A stretch of DNA of 64,000 nucleotides from JADFQT01 sp965216025 (GTDB lineage Bacteria > Chloroflexota > Dehalococcoidia > Lucifugimonadales > UBA3495): positions 1 to 64,000 of the forward strand of contig CBDCEX010000017.1 of the NCBI GenBank assembly GCA_965216025.1, given 5' to 3'. Both the position numbers and the translations under genes were made by a program. Position 1 is the first letter of the stretch. Every line of letters begins with the position of its first letter. Of this stretch, positions 1 through 9,169 are shown piece after piece. Below the pieces are notes generated by a model. That model was not told the origin of the DNA, ran no database searches, and worked only from the letters and a program-made list of their open reading frames with translations.

Positions 1-2
1 TG

Positions 3-572
3 GGCACCACCTACGGCGACCGTAGAACCAACGAGGTTTTCTTCGAAAACGTTCGCATTCCGGCGTCCTGCCTGCTGGGCGAGGAGAACATGGGCTGGTA
101 CGTGGGCGCCATGGGCCTGAACCTGGACCGGGTAGGGGCCAGCCGTTACCTGATATCAGTGAAACGCGACGAGGATATCGTCAACTGGGTCAAGGAAAAC
201 GACCTGGATGGATATTCCCCGGCCGAGGACCCGGCGGTTCGGGACCGCTTGGCGGAGCTGTGGATCGAGGCTCAGGTTTGCCGGCTGATGACCATGCGCA
301 GCATGTCTTTGGTAGAGCACGGCGGTAACTTCACCTACGAAGGCGCCGCCGAAAAGGTGTGGGCGCCCGAGCACGGCGTGCGAACCACCGAGACCATCGC
401 TCAGATTCTTGGGCCCTACGCGCAGCTTTTGAACGGCTCGGAGGACGCTATTGAGGATGGAATATATGCCCACAACCTGATGGGCGCCTTCCAGTCCGGC
501 ATCAACCACGGCAGCGCCCAGGTGATGCGGGACCAGGTAGCCCGCCGAGGCCTGGGCATGCCCCGGGGCTAA
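3..572 (+). CDS. Acyl-CoA dehydrogenase, C-terminal part (5' end outside window)
   Basis: The frame is open from the window edge. It begins inside the middle beta-domain: a stretch reading NEVFFENVRIPASCLLGEEN is the usual acyl-CoA dehydrogenase segment just before the C-terminal helical domain. The helical domain follows, with LNLDRVGASR near the first visible Met at 90 and a final HGSAQVMRDQVARRGLG stretch. The family is FAD-dependent and introduces an alpha,beta double bond into acyl-CoA thioesters. A second acyl-CoA dehydrogenase starts 40 bp downstream on the same strand. Such pairs often form a heteromeric or sequential enzyme set, so co-transcription is likely (inference). The substrate cannot be told. 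Confidence 0.85.
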   Translation, partial: GTTYGDRRTNEVFFENVRIPASCLLGEENMGWYVGAMGLNLDRVGASRYLISVKRDEDIVNWVKENDLDGYSPAEDPAVRDRLAELWIEAQVCRLMTMRSMSLVEHGGNFTYEGAAEKVWAPEHGVRTTETIAQILGPYAQLLNGSEDAIEDGIYAHNLMGAFQSGINHGSAQVMRDQVARRGLGMPRG

Positions 573-612
573 TCCAATCTTAGCTTGTTGCAATCTTAGT
601 TCGGTGCGATAA

Positions 613-1788
613 ATGGACGTAATTCCCAACGAAGAAGAACAGATGGTGAAAAACCTGGCCCGGGAGTTTCTGGAGGCCGAATGTCCTACCCGCCTGGCCA
701 GGGACATGGAAAAGGACGAAAGGGGATACCCTCCCGAGCTGTGGCAAAAAATGGCCGGTCTGGGCTGGCTGGGCATGGGTGTGCCCGAGCAGTACGGAGG
801 ACAGGGCCTGCCCCTTACCTACCTGGGGCTGATTCTTGAGGAGGTTGGCCGGACCATTGCTCCAGTCCCCCTCCTCAGCACGGTGGTTCCGTCGCTGACG
901 ATAGCCCAGGATGGCACCTCAGATCAGCGCCAGCAATTGCTGCCCCGGATTAACCGGGGGGACTTGATAATGACCTGGGCCGTGCAGGAGCAGGACCCCA
1001 GGCTGCTGCCTGAAACCGTTCATTTGGAAGCCAAAGATCAGGGCGATGGCTACCTGCTTACCGGCACCAAGATGTTCGTCGACAACTTTGTGGTCGCCGA
1101 AAAATGCCTGGTAGCGGCCCGGACTGCTCCCGCCGGCGAGCAAAATCAGGGCATCTCTATGTTTCTGGTAGATACCGGCAGTTCGGGTATATCCGCCACC
1201 AGCCTAACCACCCTGGCGAAGGATAAACAGAGCAAGGTAACCTTCGACCAGGTATCGGTTCCAGCCTCCAGCCTGGTTGGAGAGCTGGACCAAGGCTGGC
1301 CGGTGGTTCAGCGGATGCTGGACCTAGCCACCGCCCTGATCTGCGCTCAAATGGTTGGGGCCACCCGAAAAGACGCCGAAATGGCCATCGAATACGCCAA
1401 GAACCGGGTTGCCTTCGGACGGCCCATTGGCGCGTTCCAGTCCATCCAGCACATGTGCGCCGACATGATCGTATGGGTGGACGGAGGCCAGCTGCTGACA
1501 TACGAGGCTCTCTGGAAAATGGACCAGGGACTGCCGGCGTCGGTGGAAGTTTCCCAGGCGAAGGCCTTCTGCAACGACAAGTGCGTGGCGGCGGTCAGGA
1601 CCGCCCAGATAATCCACGGCGGCATGGGCTTCATGATGGAGTTCGACCTCCACCTGTGGTACCGCCGCGTCACCGCGTGGTCCATGCGCCTGGGCACCAG
1701 CTTCGAGCATCGGGCGAAAATTTCCCGCGCTCTACTGGACCAGCCGGGACGGGTTCGTCTGGGCATGACCCTGGCGGCGGTTCCCTGA
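613..1788 (+). CDS. Acyl-CoA dehydrogenase family protein
   Basis: 391 aa, the normal length for the family. The N-terminal helical domain opens with NEEEQMVKNLAREFLE, followed by WQKMAGLGWLGMGVPEQYGG (about residues 40-60), the typical first signature. The C-terminal part carries AIEYAKNRVAFGRPIGAFQS and IQHMCADM (about 255-285), then QIIHGGMGFMMEFDLHLWYR (about 335-355), which matches the usual Q-HGG-G-T-E-DL---R pattern. FAD enzyme of acyl-CoA oxidation, cytoplasmic. The ATG at 613 has only a weak ribosome-binding site but gives the family-typical N-terminus. It lies 40 bp after another acyl-CoA dehydrogenase and is probably co-transcribed with it. A catalytic Glu could not be assigned with certainty. 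Confidence 0.88.
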   Translation: MDVIPNEEEQMVKNLAREFLEAECPTRLARDMEKDERGYPPELWQKMAGLGWLGMGVPEQYGGQGLPLTYLGLILEEVGRTIAPVPLLSTVVPSLTIAQDGTSDQRQQLLPRINRGDLIMTWAVQEQDPRLLPETVHLEAKDQGDGYLLTGTKMFVDNFVVAEKCLVAARTAPAGEQNQGISMFLVDTGSSGISATSLTTLAKDKQSKVTFDQVSVPASSLVGELDQGWPVVQRMLDLATALICAQMVGATRKDAEMAIEYAKNRVAFGRPIGAFQSIQHMCADMIVWVDGGQLLTYEALWKMDQGLPASVEVSQAKAFCNDKCVAAVRTAQIIHGGMGFMMEFDLHLWYRRVTAWSMRLGTSFEHRAKISRALLDQPGRVRLGMTLAAVP

Positions 1789-1872
1789 AAGCTGACCCTG
1801 AAAGCTGAAAGCTAACTCCGCGAGCTGACTAGGAGAGCCGGCTACAATTTTCGCCCCACAGGAGAGTGTTCC

Positions 1873-2082
1873 ATGCCCAAGGACCCGGTTTGCGGCACCG
1901 ACATCAACGAGGAGGACGCCCGTTCCACCACCGGGCAGACCATGCACGGCGCTTCCGAGGTGGACCCCCAGCAGGGCACCCGCATTTTCCACGACGGCTC
2001 CTGGTACTACTTTTGCGGTCTGGATTGCCGCAGCAAGTTTCTGGCCAGCCCCAACACCTATCTGGAGCAATCGGGAACTTAG
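1873..2082 (+). CDS. Small YHS-domain protein
   Basis: 69 aa. It starts at ATG 1873 with a clear AGGAG sequence upstream (GGAGAGTGTTCC spacing). The protein opens DPVCGTDI and ends with GSWYYFCGLDCRSKFLASP, the two halves of the YHS fold (Cys pair plus F/Y-C-S-x-x-C-x-x-F-like motif), a metal-linked module found in P-type ATPases and stand-alone proteins. The stand-alone form is presumed to bind a metal ion. It follows the acyl-CoA dehydrogenases by 84 bp. Function beyond metal binding is unknown. Confidence 0.8.
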   Translation: MPKDPVCGTDINEEDARSTTGQTMHGASEVDPQQGTRIFHDGSWYYFCGLDCRSKFLASPNTYLEQSGT

Positions 2083-2146
2083 GCCATTGGCTGAGCAGGA
2101 TTTGCTGGGGCTTGAACATATAGCTAAACACGGTTGTAACAGCCAC

Positions 2147-2208
2147 AGTTTGGGTAAATCCCCCTTTGCAAAGGGGGATTTAGGGGGATTTGGAGCTCAC
2201 AAGTTTAA
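2147..2208. repeat. Dispersed palindromic repeat, family A, copy 1
   Basis: A hairpin built from AAATCCCCCTTTGCAAAGGGGGATTT, flanked by GTTTGGG on one side and an ACAAGTTTA-like sequence on the other. The same core and flanks recur at 8248-8316 (inverted) and 24928-25001. It is therefore a dispersed intergenic element rather than a gene-specific terminator, though it could also stop transcription of the YHS gene. Confidence 0.7.
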
Positions 2209-2308
2209 TAATTTCTTGAGGCTCGATAACACCTCGATTTAACACCTCCGGGGCAAGCCTGTTGAGACAGCTGCCTGGGGTGTCAGGCCGGGCTATTAGG
2301 AGGGATAC

Positions 2309-3391
2309 ATGCACGTCGGACTGGTAATGGAGTGCGATTACCGGCCAGGTAGAACCCAGGAGGAAGCCTTCGAAGAGGCGTTTTCCATAGCCGAAATGGC
2401 CGATGAGCTGGGTCTGGACGGGGTCTGGCTGGCGGAGAGACATTTTGCGGCCCCACGGCAGCCCGGCGACCCCGGGGGCGCGGGTATTCCCTCGGTGGTA
2501 TCGGTTCCCCTGGTCATGGCCAGCGCCATCGCCGGCCGCACCAAACGAATACGCATCGCCACCGGCGTCAGCGTCCTGCCCCTCTGCCACCCGGTTCGTT
2601 TGGCTGAGGAGGCCGCCACTGTGGACCAGGTTAGCCGCGGGCGGTTGGATTTTGGGGTTGGCCGGAGCGGCTTTCCCCGTTCCTACGAGGGCTACGGCAT
2701 CCCCTACGGCGAGAGCCGAGAGCGCTTTCAGGAGTCCCTGGACGTAATCCTCAAGGCTTGGACTCAGGAAAGGTTCTCTCACGAGGGGAAATATTTCAGT
2801 TTCAACGAGCTTTGCGTGGTCCCGAAACCCTTCCAAAAACCCCATCCTCCCATTCGGGTTGCCGCCACGACAATGGATACCTTCCCAGTGGTGGGCAAGA
2901 TGGGCTTCCCGGTGGTCACCGGACTGCGGGGCTTTGACGTGCCCCAGGTAGCTCGGCATCTGGCGCTGTACCGGGAGGCCCGCGAAGAGGTTGGCTTGGA
3001 GCGCAAAGGTGAAGTGTACCTGAGGATTCCGATATATGTGGCCGAAACCGACGAGCTGGGCCAGAACGAGCCCAGGGAGAGTACCTTCAATTCCTACCGT
3101 CGATTGGCCGAGACCTTCGCCCGTTCCGCATCAGCAGCGGGCACCGTGGCATCGGAACAGAGAAATGAGCGGGCCGAGCGGCTGAGAGAGGTCACCTACG
3201 AAGAGCTGCTGGAGGACCGCCTGGCCTACGGGAGTCCGGATACGGTGGTCAGCAAGTTGAAACACTTGGTCGAGGAGTTCCAGTTGGATGGCGTCATCAT
3301 GGAGCCCAACGTAGGCGGAGGAGTCTCGGCGGACCGAATGCTCAATTCTATCCGCCTCTACGCCGAGGAAGTCGCCCCTAAGCTCAGGTAA
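2309..3391 (+). CDS. LLM-class flavin/F420-dependent oxidoreductase
   Basis: 360 aa TIM-barrel of the bacterial luciferase-like family. Start ATG 2309 is supported by TAGGAGGG 6-7 nt upstream. Visible family landmarks are MADELGLDGVWLAERHF (about residues 30-46), IATGVSVLPLCHPVRLAEE (about 80-98), VSRGRLDFGVGRSG (about 105-118) and the C-terminal YGSPDTVVSKLKHLVEEF (about 310-327). Members use FMNH2 or F420H2 to oxidise or reduce small organic substrates; the cofactor cannot be read with certainty here. An NADPH:F420 reductase at 60.8-61.5 kb makes F420 plausible. A strong hairpin follows the gene. Confidence 0.88.
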   Translation: MHVGLVMECDYRPGRTQEEAFEEAFSIAEMADELGLDGVWLAERHFAAPRQPGDPGGAGIPSVVSVPLVMASAIAGRTKRIRIATGVSVLPLCHPVRLAEEAATVDQVSRGRLDFGVGRSGFPRSYEGYGIPYGESRERFQESLDVILKAWTQERFSHEGKYFSFNELCVVPKPFQKPHPPIRVAATTMDTFPVVGKMGFPVVTGLRGFDVPQVARHLALYREAREEVGLERKGEVYLRIPIYVAETDELGQNEPRESTFNSYRRLAETFARSASAAGTVASEQRNERAERLREVTYEELLEDRLAYGSPDTVVSKLKHLVEEFQLDGVIMEPNVGGGVSADRMLNSIRLYAEEVAPKLR

Positions 3392-3420
3392 ATCCCTACC
3401 GACACCGCACTGGCAAAGCT

Positions 3421-3459
3421 CAAGCCCCCCTCGGCAGGTACCAGCCAAGGGGGGCTTTC
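3421..3459 (+). terminator. Rho-independent-type terminator after LLM gene
   Basis: An AAGCCCCCCTCGGC / GCCAAGGGGGGCTT inverted repeat (one mismatch) with an 8-10 nt loop, followed by TTTCAT. It starts 30 bp after the stop codon at 3391, as expected for an intrinsic terminator. Confidence 0.75.
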
Positions 3460-3571
3460 ATACTTGAGGATTGGCCTGAGGATAGTTTTGACCGGGCTGG
3501 GTCCCTACAGATCCGTGGAAGTCATGGGTGATTCGGTAAGGGCGTGAGGACGCACGCCCCTGCGCCCTTAC

Positions 3572-4990
3572 TTGACTCTAAACACGGCCCGAATTACACA
3601 CCTTTCATTTAGAAATGGTAATAGCACAGAGCCTTCCAAAGTTGTGTTGAACGCCAGCTCTTTTCGCCGTCGGCTTGCCCATTCGTTGCCCTTTTATTAC
3701 GGGTGGGTAATCGCCGCCGACACCGTAACTGTCAGCCTCACCGCCCGCACGGTGATGACGGTAGCGACCTTGTCCGTCTTCCTCGTGCCCATGACCGATG
3801 AGCTAGGGTGGTCCCGAGGCCTGTTCTCCGGCGCGGTTAGCCTGGGGGGCCTTTGCGCCGTGGCTATCTCTCCACTGGTGGGACGCTGGATTGACCGCTA
3901 CGGCACGGGAGTGTTGCTCGCCGGGTCTTCGCTGCTTACTGGAGTTTTGGCCCTCGGGCTGGCGCTAATCTCGGCGCGCTGGGCCTTCTACGCCCTGTAC
4001 ATCCCCGGCCGCATGATATTCACCGGCCCCCTGGAGCTGGGATTGCCTACCGCCATCAGCAACTGGTTCGTCCGTCGCCGCCCCCTGGGACTGGCGGTGG
4101 ATACCGTCGCCAAGGGGGCGGGGCTTGCCATCATACCTTTGACGGTCCAGCTGATAATAGGGGAATGGGACTGGCGCACTGCCTGGACCTGCCTGGGAAT
4201 TCTCTCCCTGGCAGTGGGGGTTTTACCCTCGTTGGTGCTGATGGCGCGCCGGCCCGAGGACATGGGCCTGGAGGCCGATCCCCTTCCCCGGACAACCTTT
4301 CCGGAAGAAGCCGTCGAAGAAGCCGTCGAGGACGTGCCCGATATTGAGGGGGATGTCTCCCCAAATCCCAACTCGGAGGTCAACTTTACCGTTAGCCAGG
4401 CTCTGCGAACCAGAGCCTTCTGGCTTCTAGCCAGCTTCACCGCCGCCGGATTCATGGTACAGGGCGGTGTCAGCCTCCACCAGGTGGCCCACTACATTAA
4501 TCAAGGCATAGCCGGGCCCCTGGCCGCGCTGAGCGCCGGAGCATATGCCACCGCCCAGATAGCTGGAGGATTATTCTGGGCATTCCTAGGACGGCGGATA
4601 CCGGTCAGATTCTTGCTGTCTTTGGCGGCCCTGCTGGTAGGTGTCGCCGTCTTGAGTACCATCGTGAGCGCCACGCTGCCGGCAATGCTGGCGTCGGCGG
4701 CATCGGTCGGGTTTGGCGTCGGTGGACTACACCTCCTGGTTAGACTGGCCTGGGCCGACTACTACGGCAGGGAGCATTTGGGCAGCATTCGGGGTCTGAC
4801 GATGTCCGCTCAAATCGGGGGACAGGCCCTGGGTCCGGTTCTGGCCGGATTTTTGTTTGACGCCACCAAAAGCTATCGGACGCCCTTCCTGGTGTTTGCC
4901 GCAGCCGTTTGGACCGGAGCGCTGCTGGTACTGGCGGCAAAACCTCCTCAGCTGCCAGTCGCGGCATTGCCTGCTGACCCAGAATCCTAG
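3572..4990 (+). CDS. MFS transporter (12-TM carrier)
   Basis: 472 aa in the TTG-started frame. The first 24 residues are polar and not family-like, so a GTG at 3644 is the better start. The body has HSLPFYYGWVIAADTV as TM1, VFLVPMTDELGWSRG in loop 1-2 and VGRWIDRYGTG (the MFS motif A region, about residue 108). It has about 12 hydrophobic segments split by an acidic central loop (about residues 240-275) that contains the repeated EEAVEEAVED segment. The organisation resembles oxalate/formate-antiporter and monocarboxylate-type MFS carriers. It sits between an LLM oxidoreductase and a ThDP enzyme, so it may import their organic acid substrate (inference). The acidic loop contains a 12-nt tandem duplication at 4304-4331. 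Confidence 0.85.
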   Translation: MTLNTARITHLSFRNGNSTEPSKVVLNASSFRRRLAHSLPFYYGWVIAADTVTVSLTARTVMTVATLSVFLVPMTDELGWSRGLFSGAVSLGGLCAVAISPLVGRWIDRYGTGVLLAGSSLLTGVLALGLALISARWAFYALYIPGRMIFTGPLELGLPTAISNWFVRRRPLGLAVDTVAKGAGLAIIPLTVQLIIGEWDWRTAWTCLGILSLAVGVLPSLVLMARRPEDMGLEADPLPRTTFPEEAVEEAVEDVPDIEGDVSPNPNSEVNFTVSQALRTRAFWLLASFTAAGFMVQGGVSLHQVAHYINQGIAGPLAALSAGAYATAQIAGGLFWAFLGRRIPVRFLLSLAALLVGVAVLSTIVSATLPAMLASAASVGFGVGGLHLLVRLAWADYYGREHLGSIRGLTMSAQIGGQALGPVLAGFLFDATKSYRTPFLVFAAAVWTGALLVLAAKPPQLPVAALPADPES

Positions 4991-5104
4991 ACGTTTGGGC
5001 GGTATGGTATCCGCCGGTAGAATGAGCCAGGCCCCAGTCTGACACCTGCCGCCAAATGTGATTAAATGGGTCCCGGTAACAGCACCATGATGGAGGAGAA
5101 TACT

Positions 5105-6814
5105 GTGGTACAAGCGAAAGATGGCGGGGAAGCGATTCTGGAAGCCTTCCGTAATCTGGACATCGATTACATCATCTCCTCACCGGGCTCGGAATGGGCG
5201 CCGGTCTGGGAGGCCCTGGCGAGACAGAAAGTGAACGAAGCCGAGGGACCGACCTACATCAACTGCTGGCATGAGACGTTGGCGGTGAACATGGCCCTGG
5301 GCTATACCAGGATCACCGGCAAGCTCCAGGCGGTGCTGCTTCATGCCGGCGTCGGATTGCTGCAGGGAGGCATTGGAATCCACGGAGCCAGCCTGGGGGA
5401 AGTACCGATGCTGATTTGCTCCGGCGAGGCGAACAGCTACGGGGAGAATCCGGAGCTCGACCCCCAGGGGCAGTGGTACCGGAATCTAAGCGTCGTCGGA
5501 GGTCCCAACCGATTTGTCGAGCCCTTTACCAAATGGAGCGGCCAGGCCACCAGCCCCTACACCCTCTATGAGCAGCTGGTCAGGGCTGGCGAAATGGCGC
5601 AAAGGATTCCCAAGGGACCAACTTTCCTGGATATTCCCATAGAGACCATGATTCATGACTGGTCGCCGCCATCCAAAATCCGCAAGGTGCCCCCGGCGCC
5701 CAAGGTCCAGCCCGCGGCGGATTCGGTGAACCAGCTGGTGGAGCTGCTGGCCAAGAGCGCCAACCCGCTGATTATCACCGAGTCCGCCGGTAAAGAGCCA
5801 GCGGGTTTCCGAAATCTGGTGGAGTTGGCGGAGCTGCTGGCAATACCGGTACTAGAAAGCTCTCCTACCTACTCCAACTTCCCGAAAAGCCACCCCCTGC
5901 ACCTGGGATTCAGCCCCGAGTCCTATCTTAACCAGGCCGACCTGGTTCTGGTTCTGGGGTGCCGGGCTCCCTGGTATCCCCCCAACGCCGGACCGGACCA
6001 TGCCACAGTGGTGGCCATGGGCGAGACCCCGATTAAAGGTCAGATGGTCTACCAAAACCTATTGGCCGACCTGTATGTTGAAGGAGACCTGACCATCGGA
6101 CTACACCTCCTGATCGAAGGGCTGCGGTCCAATGGTGCCGTCAATTCCGGGGCAGTCAAAGCCGCCATTAAAGAACGCCGGCAGCGTTGGGAGGCCGAGC
6201 ATGACCGGCTTCAAGAGAGAAACCGGGCAGCGGAAGCTGGGGCGCGGACCAAGCCAACCATAGACCCCATTCTGCTCTGCGCCGCTCTGAACGAAGTCAT
6301 GCCCGAGAATGCCGTATACGTTGAAGAGACTACCTCCCACCGAACGGCCATCCTTCGCCATGTTCAATGGGAGGGGCCCCACTGTTACCTGCACCCCAAC
6401 GGCGGGCTGGGACAGGGATTGGGATTGGCGTTGGGAGTGAAGTTGGCCAAACCCGACCAGCCGGTGATAGCGCTGATGGGAGATGGAGGTCTCTTGTACA
6501 ATCCGATAACCCAGAGCTTTGGCGTTGCCGGCGAGGCGGGTCTCCCCTTCTTGACAGTGGTATTCAACAACGGAAACTATGAAGCCATGCGGCGTAACCA
6601 CCTCCATTACTACCCAGACGGCGCTGCGGCATCATCCGGGATATACCACGGGGTCCACATTCCCGGGCCGGACTACGCCCAGTTGGTAGCTCCCTTTGGG
6701 GGGCACGGCGAAAGGGTGGAAGACCCCTCCCAATTGGTGCCGGCGCTGCGCAATGCTCTGGCTGCGGTGAATGAGGGCAGAATAGCGTTGGTCGATGTGG
6801 TCCTCGACATTTAG
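5105..6814 (+). CDS. Thiamine diphosphate-dependent enzyme, acetolactate synthase/benzoylformate decarboxylase type
   Basis: About 569 aa. An in-frame ATG exists at 5066, but GGAGGAG at 5092-5098 lies 6-7 nt before GTG 5105, giving VVQAKDGGEAILEAF, the usual N-terminus, so GTG is preferred. The N-terminal Pyr domain has CWHETLAVNMALGYTRITGK, containing the conserved catalytic Glu. The middle domain spans about residues 190-340. The C-terminal PP domain has ALMGDGGLLYNP and VVFNNGNYEAM, the GDG...NN ThDP-Mg motif. These enzymes decarboxylate or ligate 2-keto acids in the cytoplasm; the exact substrate cannot be read. A lipoprotein gene follows by 48 bp. Confidence 0.87.
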   Translation: MVQAKDGGEAILEAFRNLDIDYIISSPGSEWAPVWEALARQKVNEAEGPTYINCWHETLAVNMALGYTRITGKLQAVLLHAGVGLLQGGIGIHGASLGEVPMLICSGEANSYGENPELDPQGQWYRNLSVVGGPNRFVEPFTKWSGQATSPYTLYEQLVRAGEMAQRIPKGPTFLDIPIETMIHDWSPPSKIRKVPPAPKVQPAADSVNQLVELLAKSANPLIITESAGKEPAGFRNLVELAELLAIPVLESSPTYSNFPKSHPLHLGFSPESYLNQADLVLVLGCRAPWYPPNAGPDHATVVAMGETPIKGQMVYQNLLADLYVEGDLTIGLHLLIEGLRSNGAVNSGAVKAAIKERRQRWEAEHDRLQERNRAAEAGARTKPTIDPILLCAALNEVMPENAVYVEETTSHRTAILRHVQWEGPHCYLHPNGGLGQGLGLALGVKLAKPDQPVIALMGDGGLLYNPITQSFGVAGEAGLPFLTVVFNNGNYEAMRRNHLHYYPDGAAASSGIYHGVHIPGPDYAQLVAPFGGHGERVEDPSQLVPALRNALAAVNEGRIALVDVVLDI

Positions 6815-6862
6815 CTTCTGAGCATCCCAAGTTCGGCCTGCTTTCATCGAGCGGAGTAAATC

Positions 6863-7294
6863 ATGAGGTTGGAGTCAGCCAGAGGACCTACATTAATCCT
6901 CTTGATGGCGCTGTTTTTCCTTACGCCCGCCTGCTCACTTCTGGCCGGGAAGGAGGTTGCCGAGCGCTCGGTCGAACAGTTCCACATGCGCTATGATGCT
7001 AAGCAATTCCATGAGATCTATATCAACGCTCATGACCAGTTTAGCGACGTGGATAGTGAGGAGAATATGGCAGAATTTTTTGACGCCATACATCGAAAGC
7101 TCGGTGGAGTATTGGAAGCAGACCTGCTTGGTTGGGAGGCTAATTCGGACGCTTCTGGCACCCAAGTGTTTCTCAGTTACGAGACACAGTTTGCCAACGG
7201 GAGAGGGGTTGAAGAGTTCCTCTGGTGGATAGAAGACGATACGGCCAAACTCGTATCCTACAATATCAACTCTCGCGACTTGATCATAAAGTGA
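6863..7294 (+). CDS. Putative lipoprotein with DUF4019-like domain
   Basis: 143 aa, ATG preceded by CGGAG at the right spacing. Residues 8-23 form a hydrophobic signal (PTLILLMALFFLTPA) ending in a lipobox-like TPAC with the acceptor Cys at 24, so export and lipidation are likely. The mature part reads MRYDAKQFHEIYINAHDQF, then RKLGGVLEADLLGWEAN, then VFLSYETQFANGRGVEEFLW. This order (short helix, GxL strand, YxTxFxNG strand, E strand) resembles small DUF4019/DUF3887-type proteins of unknown function. That family link is by eye only. Confidence 0.65.
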   Translation: MRLESARGPTLILLMALFFLTPACSLLAGKEVAERSVEQFHMRYDAKQFHEIYINAHDQFSDVDSEENMAEFFDAIHRKLGGVLEADLLGWEANSDASGTQVFLSYETQFANGRGVEEFLWWIEDDTAKLVSYNINSRDLIIK

Positions 7295-7359
7295 GCCAGC
7301 CCCAGTCCATTTTCTACTGGGATGGGGACGAGTCTGGATCCTGTGGGCCCAATTCGGAT

Positions 7360-8055
7360 TCAAGCATCTGGTTCAAGCACACCGGGGCGGGTCGAATCGA
7401 CCTCCCCGAAGCCGTCGTTGCCGATCAACGGTACGAAGCGACAGGTTCCCAGCCAATGGATCGATAATCCCTCATCGGTGCGACGAGCCTGCGTCATTTC
7501 CTGAAATTCCCGCGATCCGATGGGAATTACTAGCCGCCCGCCCATAGCCAGCTGGGAGGTTAGTGAGGGAGGAAGGTTGGGTGCGGCGGCGGTAACTATA
7601 ATGGCATCATACGGGCCATGATCAGGAGCGCCCAGGGTTTCGCCAGCCAACTCTACAGTTACGTTGTTATGCCCCAGGGTCTGCAGCAGTGCCCGGGCCC
7701 GCCCCGCTAAAACGGATACTCTCTCTATAGAAAACAAGTGGCTGTCCGGCAACATGAGGGACAGAATCGCGGCCTGGTAGCCGCTGCCCGTGCCGATCTC
7801 CAGCACTCTTTCCTTGCCCCGCAGCTCCAGGGCCTGGGTCATCATGGCTACGATATACGGCTGGGATATGGTTTGGCCTTCGCCGATGCTCAGGGCGACA
7901 TCTTCATAGGCCAAATGCCGGCTCTCCGCCGGGACAAAAAGCTCCCTCGGCACCTCCGCCATAGCCTGCAATACGGCACCAGAGGTTATATGCCGGCCCA
8001 GGCTCCGGAGAAGTTTCTTCTTGGCTCGCGCTAGCTCCATTCCGGCTTTTCCCAT
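7360..8055 (-). CDS. pcm: Protein-L-isoaspartate O-methyltransferase
   Basis: 231 aa, normal length. The SAM-binding motif VLEIGTGSGYQAAIL is at about residues 84-98, and the substrate-binding stretch GEGQTISQPYIVAMMTQAL at about 58-76 is diagnostic of the family. DAIIVTAAAPNLP and GGRLVIPIG are the later methyltransferase motifs. The enzyme methylates isoaspartyl residues in damaged proteins to allow repair. It converges with the lipoprotein gene, with 65 bp between the two ends. Confidence 0.92.
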   Translation of the reverse strand: MGKAGMELARAKKKLLRSLGRHITSGAVLQAMAEVPRELFVPAESRHLAYEDVALSIGEGQTISQPYIVAMMTQALELRGKERVLEIGTGSGYQAAILSLMLPDSHLFSIERVSVLAGRARALLQTLGHNNVTVELAGETLGAPDHGPYDAIIVTAAAPNLPPSLTSQLAMGGRLVIPIGSREFQEMTQARRTDEGLSIHWLGTCRFVPLIGNDGFGEVDSTRPGVLEPDA

Positions 8056-8247
8056 CTCTCAGCGGACCGTGGAAAATGTACCGGGCACCCTTCTCCGCGA
8101 CCTTCCTCTGAATTGCGCTGACACCCTAACTTCCAGATCATATCACGCCTTCACTTTTGGGGCGGAGAGACCTTCGCCGAATCTGTATCGCAACCCGATG
8201 CAGCCCTGTCCAGCAGAATAGCCGAGTTATTGTTCCTTGACGAAAGT

Positions 8248-8316
8248 TCTAAACTTGTAAGATCCAAATCTCCCTATATCCCCCTTTGCAACGGGGGACT
8301 GAGGGGATTCCCCAAA
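8248..8316. repeat. Dispersed palindromic repeat, family A, copy 2
   Basis: TCTAAACTTGTAAGATCCAA followed by CCCCCTTTGCAACGGGGGAC and a GGGGATT arm. It is inverted relative to the copies at 2147-2208 and 24928-25001, and its hairpin has mismatches. It lies in the 450-bp pcm/VOC intergenic region, where I saw no other gene. Confidence 0.65.
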
Positions 8317-8509
8317 CAGCGGCCAGCCCTGAGAACTCCAGTTGAATGGTTGGTAGCGGGAAGCTATAATCGGCGCAGCCTGACATTCGATACGAATATT
8401 CGGCGCCGATTGGCCGGTACCCCATATGTTCGTCGCATGTTCGCCGCGATGGTTGGCAAGACAGCCTGGGTTTCTATTTGCCTTGGGTTTAATTTAATGG
8501 GAGGATTTT

Positions 8510-8917
8510 ATGGCTAAGATCAGACATATAGCGTTGACCACGGAAAATCCGGCTGAAGTGGCGGAGTTCTATAAAGCGGCCTTCGATTTGGAGGAAATTC
8601 GTCGGAGCGATAACGGCGCGGTGTTTCTCAGCGATGGCTACATCAATCTGGCCATCCTCAATTGGAAAACGGGGAAGGACGCGGACGTGGGGCCAAATGG
8701 CCCCAACTACAACGGGATTCATCACATAGGCTTTCAGGTAGATGACCTGGATCAGGCTTGCGAACAGCTCAACCAGGTAAAGGGCCAGCAGCTCAACTCT
8801 AGGGAAGGTCTGGATGCCGCCATGTCGGCGGGAGGACCAGCCAACTTCGAGATGAAATGGGCCGGTCCCAACGGGGTCGTTATCGACATTTCGCACACCG
8901 GCTGGGCTACATCCTAA
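8510..8917 (+). CDS. VOC-superfamily protein (glyoxalase/dioxygenase fold)
   Basis: 135 aa, ATG 8510 preceded by GGGAGGA. It shows the paired beta-alpha-beta-beta-beta modules of the vicinal oxygen chelate fold: KIRHIALTTENPAEVAEFYK (first strand/helix with a candidate metal His at residue 6), then YNGIHHIGFQVDDLDQACEQ (second module with His at about 73). The family includes glyoxalases, epimerases and extradiol dioxygenases; the substrate cannot be assigned. It stands alone on the plus strand. Confidence 0.82.
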   Translation: MAKIRHIALTTENPAEVAEFYKAAFDLEEIRRSDNGAVFLSDGYINLAILNWKTGKDADVGPNGPNYNGIHHIGFQVDDLDQACEQLNQVKGQQLNSREGLDAAMSAGGPANFEMKWAGPNGVVIDISHTGWATS

Positions 8918-8962
8918 TACCAAGCTAATACCAAGCCTACCCAAAAAGTCCCGTGTAAATCG

Positions 8963-8996
8963 GCGTATGGGGCGCACGGCCGTGCGCCCCATACGC
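8963..8996. terminator. Perfect 34-bp palindrome, possible terminator of VOC gene
   Basis: GCGTATGGGGCGCACGG followed exactly by its reverse complement: a 17-bp perfect stem, 46 bp after the VOC stop codon. There is no T-run, so it is either a Rho-independent-like stop or a dispersed GC-rich palindrome. Confidence 0.5.
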
Positions 8997-9169
8997 ATCA
9001 ACTTAAGGATTGGAATCTAGGGCCATCAAGAGCTGATGTGTAATGGGTCTGCCCATTCGCCGGTTAATGCGACACCCGAAAGCGAGGCAACGGACGAATT
9101 GCTCCCACAACACCCCGAGCTTAATAACTCCGGCCACGGCTGTAGCCATCATGGTGGCATAGTTGCGCA

